A stretch of DNA of 64,000 bases from Neobacillus dielmonensis (lineage in GTDB: Bacteria; Bacillota; Bacilli; Bacillales; Cytobacillaceae): positions 62,001-126,000 of the forward strand of contig NZ_HG942077.1 in the NCBI RefSeq assembly GCF_000612665.1. Reading direction: 5' to 3'. Both the position numbers and the translations under genes were made by a program. Positions 33,970-43,320 of this stretch are shown in pieces. Every line of letters starts with the position of its first letter. Positions within the stretch are counted from its first letter, which is position 1. The notes under the pieces were generated by a model that was not told where the DNA came from, ran no database searches, and saw only the letters and a list, made by a program, of their open reading frames with translations.

Positions 33970-34821
33970 TCAACTATGAAGTCTTAAACGTGAACGTTGA
34001 TATTCTTTCGCCGTAACACCTACTTTTAATTTAAAATACCGGCTAAAATGTGAAACGCTTTCAAATCCACTTTCGAAAGCTACGTCTTTTATTGGCTTAC
34101 TTGGTTCCATCTCAAGCAAAAACTTCGCTTGATTTAACCGGCACCCCATTAAATATTCCATAACAGTAAACCCTGTCATTTCTTTAAAAACATGGGAGGT
34201 ATACGATTTACTTATATTGAGGTTCTCGGATATCTGATCTAAAGTAAGACGTTCTTTATAATTATTTTGAATATATCCTGCAATATTCTCGGCGTGCTCT
34301 TCCTTTTCAATCTTACTCGTTGTCAGTTTCCTCGAATCCATCTGACCAAGACGATTGACCGTAAATAATATCTCTACCAACAATACTTTCATCTCTGGTA
34401 CCACGCTGTGATCATCTAAGTTATATTTATCTCTTAATATAGCAAGCCGCTTAAATAGCTGTTCTAAGAGCTTCGATTCTTCGTTTTCACTGCTGCGAAT
34501 TAAACAATGATGCAACTTCTCAAACACTTCTAATAGGTGAAAAGCTTTTAATTCGGATAAAACACCATAAATCCATTCCGGGGAAAAATGACAAGTGCTC
34601 CGTATATATTCTTTATCTTGCTGGACATTTGCTCTGTGCAGAGTTTTGCCATCCATCAATAATATATCCCCAGGCTCTAGGTCGTATATTTGGTTATGGA
34701 TCAAATATCGACATGATCCCTCATGAAAAAAATAAATTTCGTAGTGTTCTAAATGGGCATGATAATCAAGCTGCTCCCAAATTCCCTTTGATCGATACCT
34801 TACTAATAACGGTTCAACCAC
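33970..34821 (-). CDS. AraC-family transcriptional regulator of the RG operon
   Basis: About 283 residues. The N-terminal half is a cupin-like sensor (HAHLEHYEIYFFHEGSCRY, DLEPGDILLMDGKTLH). The C-terminal 100 residues contain two helix-turn-helix motifs of AraC type (ISKSYTSHVFKEMTGFTV, VAFESGFESVSHFSRYFK). It is the first gene of the long operon and presumably activates it when an RG sugar binds. The frame opens with an ATG at 34839 that has no ribosome site; AAAGGATGG lies inside the coding frame and supports a GTG start at 34821. It may also act at the duplicated block near 40.5 and 46.4 kb. Confidence 0.88.
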   Translation of the reverse strand: MVEPLLVRYRSKGIWEQLDYHAHLEHYEIYFFHEGSCRYLIHNQIYDLEPGDILLMDGKTLHRANVQQDKEYIRSTCHFSPEWIYGVLSELKAFHLLEVFEKLHHCLIRSSENEESKLLEQLFKRLAILRDKYNLDDHSVVPEMKVLLVEILFTVNRLGQMDSRKLTTSKIEKEEHAENIAGYIQNNYKERLTLDQISENLNISKSYTSHVFKEMTGFTVMEYLMGCRLNQAKFLLEMEPSKPIKDVAFESGFESVSHFSRYFKLKVGVTAKEYQRSRLRLHS

Positions 34822-35016
34822 ATGAACCCATCCTTTCATGAAATTATTTATAGTATATAATCCTCGTCATTTTAAGTCATTGCATTAAAGTGTTAAATTT
34901 TCCAATAAATTTTACCAGAAATGCTTTTTATAAACCATTTTGAGTCAAGAAAGTTTTTGAAACATAACTTAATACTTACAAGGGATTAAGCCAAAAGCAG
35001 GCCCACAGTACTAATA

Positions 35017-35044
35017 GACTAGTAGTTTTTATATTCTACTAGTC
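35017..35044. repeat. Inverted repeat in the regulator upstream region
   Basis: GACTAGTAG and CTACTAGTC are perfect inverted repeats around a 10-bp AT spacer, in the 334-bp gap between the AraC-type gene and the first PL9 gene. It could be an operator or a weak terminator. Close to it, TTTAATAGAGCC (35098-35109) matches the end of the MITE-like repeat found elsewhere in the window. Confidence 0.5.
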
Positions 35045-35120
35045 CATTTTACATATATCAAAATGTTCTGTTTTCAGATATTTAAAACTCCTCGTTTGTT
35101 TAATAGAGCCTATTAAAAAA

Positions 35121-35161
35121 GAGAGAAACACCCACATAGTTAAATTGGGTGTTTATCTCTC
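35121..35161 (-). terminator. Terminator of the PL9 genes
   Basis: GAGAGAAACACCC pairs with GGGTGTTTATCTCTC (one bulge). On the - strand it is followed by TTTTTTAATA. It lies 13 bp past the stop of the PL9 gene. Confidence 0.88.
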
Positions 35162-35173
35162 ATTAGTTATTCC

Positions 35174-36679
35174 TTATTTGGTGATTAATGCATACGCTTC
35201 TTGTAGAAGAATTTCTGCTGTATCCTGATCAATATGCTTTCCTGATTGTGCCTCTATTTCATGGATAAAAGAAGTTAGGTTGTGATCTTTTAGTTTCATC
35301 TGGAGGCTGTTGGCGATTCCATCATTATCTATTTTTCCGTCTTGGTCGAAGTATGTCACTAGTTCCTGTAAGGAAATAATGGGATCTTGGTCAGCAAGGT
35401 AGCCTAATCCGTATTTAGAAAGAGGACTAGTTGGTACAGCACGCATAAATGAAACTTCAGGTAAGCTGCCGTCCGCTTTTCTAGGTGAAGATAATTGGGC
35501 CACATCCAGACTTACAACATCTTTTGCAGTAATTGGAAGACCACCATCGATGGTCCATGAATTATTCGCTAGATTTTCTGCCGGTGTTTTATCATAGTCT
35601 ATATTATCGGTTAATGTACCGATATAAGAGATATTATTGTGTAAAACCTCTCTGTAACCTGGGATGTTGTTTATATCAGTCGGGTCAACGCGCTCTAGCA
35701 TATTGAAGTTCGCACCATAAGAAAGGCCATTGTTATAGGCCGTGTTATTCGTCCAGTTAGCTGATTGCCCTGGCATATGGTTCGCATAAAAGCCATTGGC
35801 CCCGTTATTAACAGCCAAGCAATATCTAACGGTATGAAGTGGCATGGGGTCTGGAATTCCAGTTGTCCGATATGTATATCCGCCGACCTTGAACCCATTT
35901 TTGTCTCCGATGCCATTCTGATTACCTTGATTATTAAAAGACCAGTCATGGTCATAAGTTACTGGACCATTTGAACTGAGACTTTCAAATCCATCATCAC
36001 TGTTATTCCATGCACGGGAGTTAATGAACCAAACGGCATCTCCATGTGCTCCAAAACCATCTGTATTGGAGGCTGACACATCTGTTGGCCCAATGTTGTT
36101 ATAAGCATCAGAATTTAGAACAATTCCCGTTCCATGTCCAGTAAAGTTAAAGCCATTCGCTTCATTATCATGGGCAGCCATATTCTCGAAATCAGCTTGA
36201 CCCCTAATTCTAAAAGCTTCCGATTGCTTTTGGTTCCCTACTTTAACGCCTGTCACCTCAAAACCTTTAAATTTGATACCGGTTACGCGATCTTCCACAA
36301 AAAAGGCAGCGACCCGTAAATTAGTGGGTACATTTCTGAAGTCAAAGACAGGTCTTTCTCCAGGATAAGCTTCATAGGTGATTCCACTTTTTTTAATATC
36401 ATGTACGTAATTATAATCTTTATCTGTCTTTGCAATTTTGAAATCATCATAAATTCCACCACGAATATATACGGTATCCCCAGAGGAGGCTGCTTCTTGC
36501 GCTTTCATCACACTTTTAAATAGAGCTTCTTTCGTTCCTGGATTGCTATCATTACCAGTCGGCGAAATGTAGTAGGCATCCTGAACATCTGATGTGATTT
36601 CATCTGCGTTAACTGCGGTGGTCATAAACAACGAGGCCAACATACAACCGCTCAAAAACATGCTCCCTATTTTTTTCAA
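35174..36679 (-). CDS. Secreted pectate lyase, PL9, with FIMAH-like tail
   Basis: About 501 residues, exported by a signal peptide ending near VNA-D. The main part is a PL9 parallel beta-helix that starts YYISPTGNDSNPGTKEA and carries NGFKVGG (the catalytic lysine of PL9, K271 counted from the frame's first ATG) and the Ca2+-site segments DGFGAHGD and NNSDDGFES. The last 70 residues form a short helical tail resembling the FIMAH domain. The TTG at 36679 follows GAGGAG and gives a proper signal sequence. The catalytic part is nearly the same as in the larger gene upstream, indicating a tandem duplication. Confidence 0.9.
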   Translation of the reverse strand: MKKIGSMFLSGCMLASLFMTTAVNADEITSDVQDAYYISPTGNDSNPGTKEALFKSVMKAQEAASSGDTVYIRGGIYDDFKIAKTDKDYNYVHDIKKSGITYEAYPGERPVFDFRNVPTNLRVAAFFVEDRVTGIKFKGFEVTGVKVGNQKQSEAFRIRGQADFENMAAHDNEANGFNFTGHGTGIVLNSDAYNNIGPTDVSASNTDGFGAHGDAVWFINSRAWNNSDDGFESLSSNGPVTYDHDWSFNNQGNQNGIGDKNGFKVGGYTYRTTGIPDPMPLHTVRYCLAVNNGANGFYANHMPGQSANWTNNTAYNNGLSYGANFNMLERVDPTDINNIPGYREVLHNNISYIGTLTDNIDYDKTPAENLANNSWTIDGGLPITAKDVVSLDVAQLSSPRKADGSLPEVSFMRAVPTSPLSKYGLGYLADQDPIISLQELVTYFDQDGKIDNDGIANSLQMKLKDHNLTSFIHEIEAQSGKHIDQDTAEILLQEAYALITK

Positions 36680-36718
36680 AAAAATTTCTCCTCTCGTCAA
36701 TCGATTTTATTCAAGCTG

Positions 36719-36768
36719 ATTTTCCCTTCCTTTAAACGTTTCAAAAGTGAAAGTTTAATAGGAAGGAA
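36719..36768 (-). terminator. Stem-loop between the two PL9 genes
   Basis: TTTTCCCTTCCTTTAAAC can pair with GTTTAATAGGAAGGAAAA with small bulges, in the gap after the PL9-esterase stop. It may be a terminator or a processing site; the strand's T tail is weak. Confidence 0.5.
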
Positions 36769-36790
36769 AAATCCGCACATTATAAGATAT

Positions 36791-39700
36791 CTAACGGGTA
36801 TAAAATTCAGAAAGCTGTTCGTCTGTCAGTGGATATCCCGGTTTATCTTCAAATCCCATGACATATGCCTTCAAAGTTTCCTTTTGCTGCACATCCACCG
36901 TTAAGTCCGTTGTGAATGTAACAGTTTGTGTACCTTCTATTGTGTTATCAATTTGCTCATTTGCATAGGCAGTGCCTTTTAACTCGCCATTGGCCTTATG
37001 GATTTCGACAATTCCCCGCCCATAGGTGGATAAGTCACCTTGTTTTGTCACAGTCATCGATACTATTTTTCCATTTGCATCCAAAACTACGTTTTCGATG
37101 GCTAGCGGATATTTATGAGTAACTCCAGGTACATATGGCTTGGGGTACGCACTATTTGGTGCCGGTCCTAAACTTGTGATGGAATCAGGAACCGTATAGG
37201 GAAGTTCATCTCTTACACCCTCCAATAGACCTGCTAATACTTTTGCTTGCGGTGTTTCAGGATGATCATTCACGATAGCTTTAACACCATCAAAAAACAG
37301 TTTCGCAAAATTGTCCGCACCTGCATCATTCGGATGAGTGCCGTCTACCTTCTCGCCTTGCATTCCCCTAAAATAGTAATCTGTACTCTTGGCTGTTTTC
37401 CCCAAAGCTTCACAAAGCTGCGAATACCATGAGAGTGTTGGTGCATTTAGGTCAACAAAGGCAATATCTGTTGCGCCTGCAGCCACTTTCTCTTCCACAT
37501 ATTGTTTTCCAATCGTAGAAAAACCGTCTAAAGTAGAAGACCATGTGTTTGCTGCCGCATTGTATTGATAGGCATTATGCCGATCTACTGGGCCTACAAT
37601 AATGAAATTAGCTCCCTTACTGTGAACATAATCATAGTAATAGGAAATGCCATTATAGTAACCTGTTGGACCGTCCGTTTTATGATTGTGTCCAAACTCA
37701 AAGTAGATAAAATCGCCAGGCTTAATCCGATCTTTAAACTGATTAAAATGTTTGATACTACTATAGTTATTCAATCCGCTTTCTGCATGATTAGATACGG
37801 CAATATCTTGGCCAATATATTTAGACAGCGCTTGCCCTACACCTGAATAGTTTTGAAGCCTAAAATAAGGAAGTGGAGCTAATTGGTCATTCACGGTAGA
37901 GTCACCAAGAACCCAAAGAGTTTTACCTTGCTTCATCTGCATAATTTTAGCAGAAGAAATGGCGGCATTTTCCCCGCTTACGGCAATATTCAGCATCGTA
38001 TCTACATATGTCCCCGTTACCTTGGAATACACATCTTGAACATTTACATTAAATTCATAGGTCAAACTAGTACCTGCAGGAATCACCTTTTCGGTTAAAA
38101 GAAAATGCCTTTTTTCAGAAAACAAATTGACTTTAGCATCCTTGCTTTGATCAGCACCCGTTAAAGTAACTTTAACTTTATAATAGGTATTTGGTGTAAC
38201 ATTAACGGCAAATCGAATTGGCATATCCGGGTCTGTAACAGCCACTGCATCCTCATCGGCAGTTTTCGGATTTGGTTTTGAAACGTCTTGAAGCTTAATC
38301 TCTTGTCCTTCTTGCATGACAAATCCGTCACTTCGATTATCCTCTTTGTAGCCATCGGGTCCCAATCCTAAAAAGCCATACCCTCTATCCGCTGTGTAGG
38401 CTAAATTGGAAGGTACACCTGTATAACCATTTGCCACATTTTTAGCAGAGCCGAAGTCGAACCTCCAGATTTTGGATTCCTTGTTGAGCTGGTCAGCAAG
38501 GTAACCTAAGCCTTCTTTGTAAGGTTGACTGGAAGTGACTGGACGCATAAAGGAAACATCAGGTAAACTGCCATCTTCTTTTCTAGGTGCAGATAATTGG
38601 GTGATATCCAGACTTTCAAAATCTTGATCTTTAATGTTAAGACCCCCATTGATGTTCCAAGAATTGTTCGTCATATTTTCTGCCGGCGTCTGAGCATTGT
38701 CGATGTTTTCGATTAATGTCCCCTTATACGAGATGTTATTGTGCAAAACTTCTCTGTAACCAGGGATGTTGTTTATGTCCGTTGGACTAACACGTTCTAG
38801 CATATTAAAGTTGGCACCATAGGAGAGACCATTATTATAGGCCGTGTTATTGGTCCAGTTTGCTGATTGCCCTGGCATATGATTTGCATAAAAGCCATTG
38901 GCGCCATTGTTTGCAGCTAAACAATATTGAACCGTATGGAGTGGCAGTGGATCTGGGATTCCAGTAGTGCGATAAGCATACCCGCCGACTTTAAACCCAT
39001 TTTGGTCGCCTATTCCATTTTGATTACCCCGGTTATTAAAGGACCAGTCATGGTCATAGATTACCGGACCTTGTGAACTGATACTGTCAAATCCATCATC
39101 GCTGTTATTCCATGCACGGGAGTTAATGAACGAAACAGCCTCCCCATGTGCTCCAAAACCATCTGTATTGGAGGCTGATACATCGGTTGGTCCAATATTG
39201 TTATAAGAATCCGTATTTAGAACCGTTCCTGTCCCGTGGCCGGTATAGTAAAAACCGATTGCTTCATTATCATGGGCAGCCATATTTTCAAAATCGGCTT
39301 GCCCCCTAATTCTAAAGGCTTCGGATTGCTTTTGGTTTCCTACTTTAACACCAGTGACATCGAACCCTTTAAATTTGATACCGGTTACACCATCTTCCAC
39401 AAAAAAAGCCGCCACACGTAAATTAGTGGGTACATTTTTGAAGTCAAAGACCGGTCTTTCACCAGGATAAGCTTCATAGGTGATCCCGCTTTTATAAATA
39501 TCATTTACATAATTATAATTACTATCGTTTTTTGCAATTTCAAACTCATCATACACTCCACCGCGAATATATACGGTATCCCCGGAAGAAGCCGCTTCCT
39601 GCGCTTTCTTCATACTTTTGAATGGCGCTTCTTTCGTTCCTGGATTGGTATCACTGCCGGTTGGAGAAATGTAATAACTTGTTGGACCTGTTGGAACAGT

Positions 39701-40285
39701 TGGCGTATCTGAACCTGGTGACGTAATCCAATTCGTATAATCACTCGGGTTCTGGCTGCCTGTGGTTAAGTATATTTGCTTAATGGCAAAGCCATCTTCT
39801 CTCACCCATAGATTGAGGTCATGCAATCCCGCTTTGTCGACAACTAATGGCCCTAACTGGTTCCAAGTAAAATTACTCGTGCCTTTGAGCCCTTTCCAAA
39901 CTTTCCACCCTCCATCCAGACCAAGATGAATGGAATCACTGGATGTATCCGGCGCCTGGGCTAGCACCCACACATTATAAGTTCCCGGAGTGTCAAAATT
40001 GATTTTATAAGTGAGTCCAGGTGCATTCCCATTGAGGTTGTTGGTATCTGTCCAATATTTACCATTATTAGGGCTTTGTAAGGCTCCATCTTCCTCTGTC
40101 CAAGTATGTCCAGACACATTCGTGACTTTCGCGATATTCGAATTTTGTAGTGCTATATTGCTATCAAATCCAATCTGTCCATCCTTCACATTTAGTGTAA
40201 TTTCATCATCTGCATAAATGGCTTTTGGCATAAACATAGAAATAAGCATACAACCAATCAGAAACAAACTCCCTATTTTTTTCAA
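36791..40285 (-). CDS. Secreted PL9 pectate lyase fused to a CE12-type GDSL acetylesterase
   Basis: About 1164 residues. Numbering from the frame's first ATG (40339): signal peptide 19-43, a carbohydrate-binding-like beta-sandwich at 46-195 (FDTPGTYNVWVLAQAPDTSS), a Thr/Pro linker at 207-221, PL9 at 221-616 with NGFKVGG (K450), then a beta domain at 625-800 as found before RG acetylesterases. An SGNH esterase follows at 805-1025 with GDST at 813, GHNH at 883 and DGTH at 999, then a C-terminal beta domain. The enzyme would cut de-esterified homogalacturonan and remove acetyl groups from RG-I on one chain. The TTG at 40285 suits the ribosome site GGGAGGGG. Confidence 0.9.
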   Translation of the reverse strand: MKKIGSLFLIGCMLISMFMPKAIYADDEITLNVKDGQIGFDSNIALQNSNIAKVTNVSGHTWTEEDGALQSPNNGKYWTDTNNLNGNAPGLTYKINFDTPGTYNVWVLAQAPDTSSDSIHLGLDGGWKVWKGLKGTSNFTWNQLGPLVVDKAGLHDLNLWVREDGFAIKQIYLTTGSQNPSDYTNWITSPGSDTPTVPTGPTSYYISPTGSDTNPGTKEAPFKSMKKAQEAASSGDTVYIRGGVYDEFEIAKNDSNYNYVNDIYKSGITYEAYPGERPVFDFKNVPTNLRVAAFFVEDGVTGIKFKGFDVTGVKVGNQKQSEAFRIRGQADFENMAAHDNEAIGFYYTGHGTGTVLNTDSYNNIGPTDVSASNTDGFGAHGEAVSFINSRAWNNSDDGFDSISSQGPVIYDHDWSFNNRGNQNGIGDQNGFKVGGYAYRTTGIPDPLPLHTVQYCLAANNGANGFYANHMPGQSANWTNNTAYNNGLSYGANFNMLERVSPTDINNIPGYREVLHNNISYKGTLIENIDNAQTPAENMTNNSWNINGGLNIKDQDFESLDITQLSAPRKEDGSLPDVSFMRPVTSSQPYKEGLGYLADQLNKESKIWRFDFGSAKNVANGYTGVPSNLAYTADRGYGFLGLGPDGYKEDNRSDGFVMQEGQEIKLQDVSKPNPKTADEDAVAVTDPDMPIRFAVNVTPNTYYKVKVTLTGADQSKDAKVNLFSEKRHFLLTEKVIPAGTSLTYEFNVNVQDVYSKVTGTYVDTMLNIAVSGENAAISSAKIMQMKQGKTLWVLGDSTVNDQLAPLPYFRLQNYSGVGQALSKYIGQDIAVSNHAESGLNNYSSIKHFNQFKDRIKPGDFIYFEFGHNHKTDGPTGYYNGISYYYDYVHSKGANFIIVGPVDRHNAYQYNAAANTWSSTLDGFSTIGKQYVEEKVAAGATDIAFVDLNAPTLSWYSQLCEALGKTAKSTDYYFRGMQGEKVDGTHPNDAGADNFAKLFFDGVKAIVNDHPETPQAKVLAGLLEGVRDELPYTVPDSITSLGPAPNSAYPKPYVPGVTHKYPLAIENVVLDANGKIVSMTVTKQGDLSTYGRGIVEIHKANGELKGTAYANEQIDNTIEGTQTVTFTTDLTVDVQQKETLKAYVMGFEDKPGYPLTDEQLSEFYTR

Positions 40286-40437
40286 GTATGATTTCCCCTC
40301 CCGTGAGTAGTGGATCAGAGCTGACCCATCCTCGCTCAAAAAGTTTCATAGTTTCCATGGAATTAATAAGTATGAATAATTTCACCTCCTTAAAGGACAC
40401 CAGTAAATCCAATTAATGGTAATAATACAATAATAGA

Positions 40438-40575
40438 ATTATAGTCCAAACATTCAGTTATTTCATGGCCTGATAATATCTAGTTTTCCTTCAAAATTAT
40501 CTGAGAGTCCTTTCGATAACCTCTTCACTTTTAAAATCACAACAAAAAACTTGGCAGCCACAAGCCTACCAAGTT
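40438..40575 (-). promoter_or_regulatory. Duplicated terminator/promoter block, copy 1
   Basis: On the - strand this block starts with a hairpin terminator (AACTTGG with CCAAGTT, then TTTTTT; 40549-40575) that ends the upstream esterase transcript. It then holds CTCTCAGATAATTTT and ends with a -10 TATAAT (40438-40443). No good -35 is present (ATGAAA at 40461-40466), which suggests an activator. Nearly the same block lies at 46330-46463. Confidence 0.75.
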
Positions 40576-40603
40576 AGTTATTAGTGATTTGTTAACTATC
40601 AAT

Positions 40604-41376
40604 CTAAAGTATTGACTGTTTTTTTAAATAATCTACCGTGTTTTGTGCTGCTTCTTCGCCACATTCATTATATGCTGCTTGATGATAATGAAATGGATCC
40701 TTCATTAAGCCTCTTTCCGCCATCGTTTTTAGACATGTAGAAACGAGAGTCATGTCGCCAAAGTCTGAATCCATATTGGTTTGTGCTTCTTGGATAGGTA
40801 AATACAAGGCTTGATCATCGCGGTGATGGCCGATTTGGAGCAGGAAGATATGTTCAACACCATGTTTTTTGATTTCATCAAAGGTTATTCTTATCATCGA
40901 AGCGTATTTTTCAGGCGGCGTTTTGAAATCGCCATCCGATTCGCCTTGGAGCCAAAGCAAATAAATATGGCCAACCCGAATATTATTTTCCATTAGCCAA
41001 GACTTGGCTTTATCCAAACGATTAAGCAAATCTATTAATAATGGTTGACCTGGCTGCCACTGCGCGATCATTGATCCGCCTTTGCTAGCTGAAACACCAA
41101 TTATTTTTCTCCTGCTTAGCTCGTAATACTTTTAACAAAGCTCGAAACAAGACTTTCCGTTTTCTTGTTGGGCTCGTAGATACCCTCAGAATTATTTTCA
41201 GCAGCGCCAAACGGTTCAACCATTTTGTACAGTCTAGTTGGATCAGAGATGGCACGAAATTCAAAAACCATATTTCCGCAGATATAAGGTGCCTTTTCTG
41301 CTTCGCCCCGGCCTGCCATATTGGATTGACCCCCAAAAACAAACAGATCATAACTTTCCATGTAATGCTCCCTCAT
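40604..41376 (-). pseudogene. Frameshifted SASA-type (sialate O-acetylesterase-like) esterase
   Basis: Two frames make up one carbohydrate acetylesterase of about 250 residues. The first part (41376-41116) carries the nucleophile motif FGGQSNMAGRG. The second (to 40604) carries GVSASKGGSMIAQWQPG, WLQGESDG and the catalytic Asp/His segment DPFHYHQAAYNE. A single-base loss near 41130 (in the codons after SSFVKS) shifts the frame. Restoring one base gives a continuous YYELSRRKIIGVSASKGGS. It follows DUF2264 and GH88 in one operon. It is either a recent mutation or a sequencing error. The rest of both parts appears undamaged. Confidence 0.82.
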
Positions 41377-41383
41377 AACGAAA

Positions 41384-43261
41384 CTATTTCATTGAAAAAA
41401 CGAGTTCTTCATTGGCTAGAATGACTTTTAGATTATCTTCATTATATCGAACAACAGGTTTTTGTTCCCATTTTCCCCTGGCATATTGCAAATCTGGATG
41501 TGCATAGACACCCGTTAAGAGCCAATGAGTTCCTTCAGTCAATGTAACCTCTAAACCTGGCAAAGCGGTCATTTCTGGCGTCATCAAATTGGTATTGGGC
41601 AGGCAATTCACTAATGCCGCATGGCGCTTTTTCACCCATGACAAATCCACGATACCGGTAAGGCCTTTTGGACCCATATAATAATTCTCATTGTCTTGAA
41701 CGGTAGATGTGCCCGGTAAATCAGGATTATTCTCCACAGCAAAACCCGTTTCGTATAAAACAGCTGGCTCCTTTAATTCCACTTTATGAATCCGAATTTG
41801 CCAGCCAGATATACTTGTCAGCCAAGTACGAACAGAAATCGTTTGGGACGCTTTCCAAGTTGAAGCCACAATGCCTTTGCTGACCTTGACGTCTGTTATT
41901 TTATTACGGACTAAAAATTGCCCCGTTTCTTCAATGGTTTCCCCGCTACGATTTGTTAAAATGGTCAGGTCTGGGGTTTGCACCCCAAGCATTGAATCCA
42001 TCGCGTGTTCTTCTTTGAGTTGATTCGTGCGTGGGATAGAAAAGCCAAAGTAACTGGAATAAGCAAACTTCAAATATTTCTCATTTGTTAATGTTTGATA
42101 GTTAGCCCCGGGTTGACCAGCATTTAAAAGTTGCGCATGTCCATTGTCATGCACGGCCAGCATGTTTGCCCTATTCAATACTTTCAGTGCTTCCACTTCT
42201 GGGTACGCACTTTCCTCGACTGTCCAGTATTCATGATCATCAGGTAAAGCCAATAGTAGAAATACCTTGTTTGACCAATAGGGTGACAACGAACTGTTGT
42301 ATGGTTCCGTCAGCGTCAATTGCGGGTAAGTATATCCAAGAGATAATATTCCATTATCATCAAAAATCGGTTTTTCCATCCACCAACGAAGATGTCGGTT
42401 GATAATTCCTTTTAACGCACTTAGAGGAAAAGCTTGAACATCAGCGTAAACTAACGCAGACCAGAATGATGCTGCCGCATAGCGATAGATCATGCTTCGG
42501 CCAAAGGCGATATTCGCTCCATCTTCCGCAAAGAAATGAATATATTGCTGCGCAAACTCCTTTGCACGCACACGGAACTCGTCACTATGCCAATCTTCTG
42601 GAACTAACGTACTGTAGATCAAACCATAATAATGAAAAGCAAACGGTGTGTAATAATCTTGACGTCCTCGAGTGCTGTCTTGATACCAGCCATCAGCCAA
42701 ATAGCATTTATCAATTTTAGTAAGAGGCACGTCAATGCATACGTCCGGAATTTTATAGCCTAAAGCTCTTAACACTAGACTCACAATGACTTTAAAGAAT
42801 TGCCAATTTCCATCCGCACATTCATGCTCGTTAATTTGGAAAAGCCAGTTATAGACATTTTGTTTTTCGTATTCTGTTAACCTTTTCCAAATTAATTGGT
42901 TATTATATAAAAGCGATAAGGCAACAGCCGGCATCTCTACCATGCGTTGGTCGCGATCATGAAGTTGGCCCCAGTATTCTTCATGATTTGGGTTCGTCCC
43001 ATTGCTAATCCCATGAATAATCGGATGCACTAGGTCCTCTACTTCCGCATTTCCTATCGCTGGACCTAAGCCCCACAACAAACGGGAGAACCCCTCAAAG
43101 CTGGCGATGCGGCTTCCGTACCCAACCCCGTTTGCACCGTACTTGATACTCGCGTTTCCCTTTGAAAAGTAGGTTGTCAGCGGACGATTGATTCTATTAA
43201 ATAAGTCGAGATACTCTTTTTTATTGGTTAATCCTAACTCCTTATGATTCATTATTAACAC
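41384..43261 (-). CDS. DUF2264 family protein
   Basis: About 625 cytoplasmic residues of the DUF2264 family. Signature segments include YGANGVGYGSRIASFEGFSRLLWGLGPA, split here over residues ~37-63, then HDRDQRMVEMPAVALSLLY and HECADGNWQFFKVIVSLVLRALG. The N-terminal half looks like an alpha/alpha barrel. Members accompany GH88 and GH105 genes in plant and algal polysaccharide loci; activity is not established, but a lyase or hydrolase on a uronic acid sugar is suspected. The frame opens at 43327, overlapping GH88, but a GGAGTGA site favours the GTG at 43261. Confidence 0.85.
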   Translation of the reverse strand: MLIMNHKELGLTNKKEYLDLFNRINRPLTTYFSKGNASIKYGANGVGYGSRIASFEGFSRLLWGLGPAIGNAEVEDLVHPIIHGISNGTNPNHEEYWGQLHDRDQRMVEMPAVALSLLYNNQLIWKRLTEYEKQNVYNWLFQINEHECADGNWQFFKVIVSLVLRALGYKIPDVCIDVPLTKIDKCYLADGWYQDSTRGRQDYYTPFAFHYYGLIYSTLVPEDWHSDEFRVRAKEFAQQYIHFFAEDGANIAFGRSMIYRYAAASFWSALVYADVQAFPLSALKGIINRHLRWWMEKPIFDDNGILSLGYTYPQLTLTEPYNSSLSPYWSNKVFLLLALPDDHEYWTVEESAYPEVEALKVLNRANMLAVHDNGHAQLLNAGQPGANYQTLTNEKYLKFAYSSYFGFSIPRTNQLKEEHAMDSMLGVQTPDLTILTNRSGETIEETGQFLVRNKITDVKVSKGIVASTWKASQTISVRTWLTSISGWQIRIHKVELKEPAVLYETGFAVENNPDLPGTSTVQDNENYYMGPKGLTGIVDLSWVKKRHAALVNCLPNTNLMTPEMTALPGLEVTLTEGTHWLLTGVYAHPDLQYARGKWEQKPVVRYNEDNLKVILANEELVFSMK

Positions 43262-43320
43262 TAATTTCACTCCAATGTCTGACGTCTCAAGTTCATCGCA
43301 GAGGTAACGAAAGTAACGTT

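Noticed and set aside
34046-34064. A cre-like TGAAACGCTTTCA inside the AraC-type gene
   Set aside because: It is one base shorter than the consensus and lies in the coding region near the C-terminal helix-turn-helix; likely chance.
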